A stretch of DNA of 53,741 nt. Origin: Propionibacteriales bacterium. Its GTDB lineage: Bacteria; Actinomycetota; Actinomycetes; Propionibacteriales; Nocardioidaceae. The stretch's first letter is position 1; each line of letters opens with the position of its first letter. Below, piece after piece: positions 53,663-53,741 of the stretch. The notes under the pieces are model-generated. The model searched no databases and was not told the origin of the DNA. It saw only the letters and a list, made by a program, of their open reading frames with translations. Both the position numbers and the translations under genes were made by a program. Where the stretch lies: the NCBI GenBank assembly GCA_025929075.1, contig JAICMS010000005.1, positions 1 through 53,741 of the forward strand. Direction: 5' to 3'.

Positions 53663-53741
53663 CGACCAAGTATGGCGGCCCAACCCGTTCGTCGGGCGAT
53701 GTGGCGGAATGAGGCAGGATGGTGGCGCAGTCGGCGGCAGA
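53663..53741. other. Window end, 79 bp upstream of the methyltransferase start
   Basis: Contains the probable methyltransferase promoter. On the + strand an ATG at about 53724 opens a frame to the window edge (MVAQSAA), perhaps the start of a divergent gene, but too little is present to call it. Confidence 0.3.

Overview
The window is chromosomal DNA of a high-GC actinomycete (class Actinomycetes; the order cannot be fixed from sequence alone). Three gene blocks point there: oligoribonuclease followed by tRNA-His; pepN, an Rv2466c-type thioredoxin-fold protein, rpiB and a Fpg/Nei glycosylase in the order known from mycobacteria (mirrored); and tRNA-Gly, tRNA-Pro, tig, clpP1, clpP2, clpX. A deazaflavin (F420)-type Ddn-like reductase and a DinB/DUF664 protein fit the same group. 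Coding density is high, no intergenic gap exceeds 300 bp, and I see no phage, insertion sequence, CRISPR array or resistance island.

Layout. 1-4.8 kb: a gene end, a LmbE-type deacetylase and a GT-C-like membrane glycosyltransferase (surface glycan work), then a large XRE-type regulator and an 88-residue orphan protein. 4.8-7.1 kb: tRNA-His, orn, and a MauE/DoxX plus membrane-anchored DsbA pair. 7.1-13.1 kb: a cytosolic bleomycin-hydrolase-like peptidase, a secreted G1 (glutamic) peptidase, a secreted protein of unknown family, a paralogue of the 88-residue protein, a TadG-like anchored surface protein, and tRNA-Arg. 13.2-20.4 kb: a PrsW protease, two overlapping dynamin/YfjP-like GTPases, an SSB without the usual acidic tip, and ABC-F protein EttA. 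20.4-28.5 kb: a MarR/YceI divergent pair with twin operators, a thiolase, a sulfotransferase-like protein, a thioesterase, OsmC, an MFS exporter with an MscS channel, and a CtaJ-like/DUF5130 pair. 28.5-36 kb: pepN, the Rv2466c homologue, rpiB, Fpg/Nei, a SpoIIE-type phosphatase and a metallo-beta-lactamase/rhodanese fusion. 36-47 kb: mostly single small enzymes (GNAT, VOC, kinases, methyltransferases, HIT, hemerythrin, DinB, Ddn-like) and one frameshifted small gene. 47-53.7 kb: two tRNAs, the protein quality-control cluster tig-clpP1-clpP2-clpX, bioY, a GNAT and a methyltransferase.

Regulation. Twelve genes begin exactly 6-7 nt after a TANNNT box, the arrangement of leaderless transcripts; this settles several start codons. 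A ClgR-type box lies upstream of clpP1. The MarR/YceI intergenic region carries two near-identical palindromes 40 bp apart that overlap both predicted promoters. Most other genes have a visible Shine-Dalgarno sequence or overlap the preceding gene.

No unmistakable new multi-gene system is present. The least explained items are the pair of small paralogous proteins (one beside an XRE regulator, one beside an isolated TadG-like protein), a structured 72-nt element after the G1 peptidase gene, and the GTPase-GTPase-SSB-EttA block.
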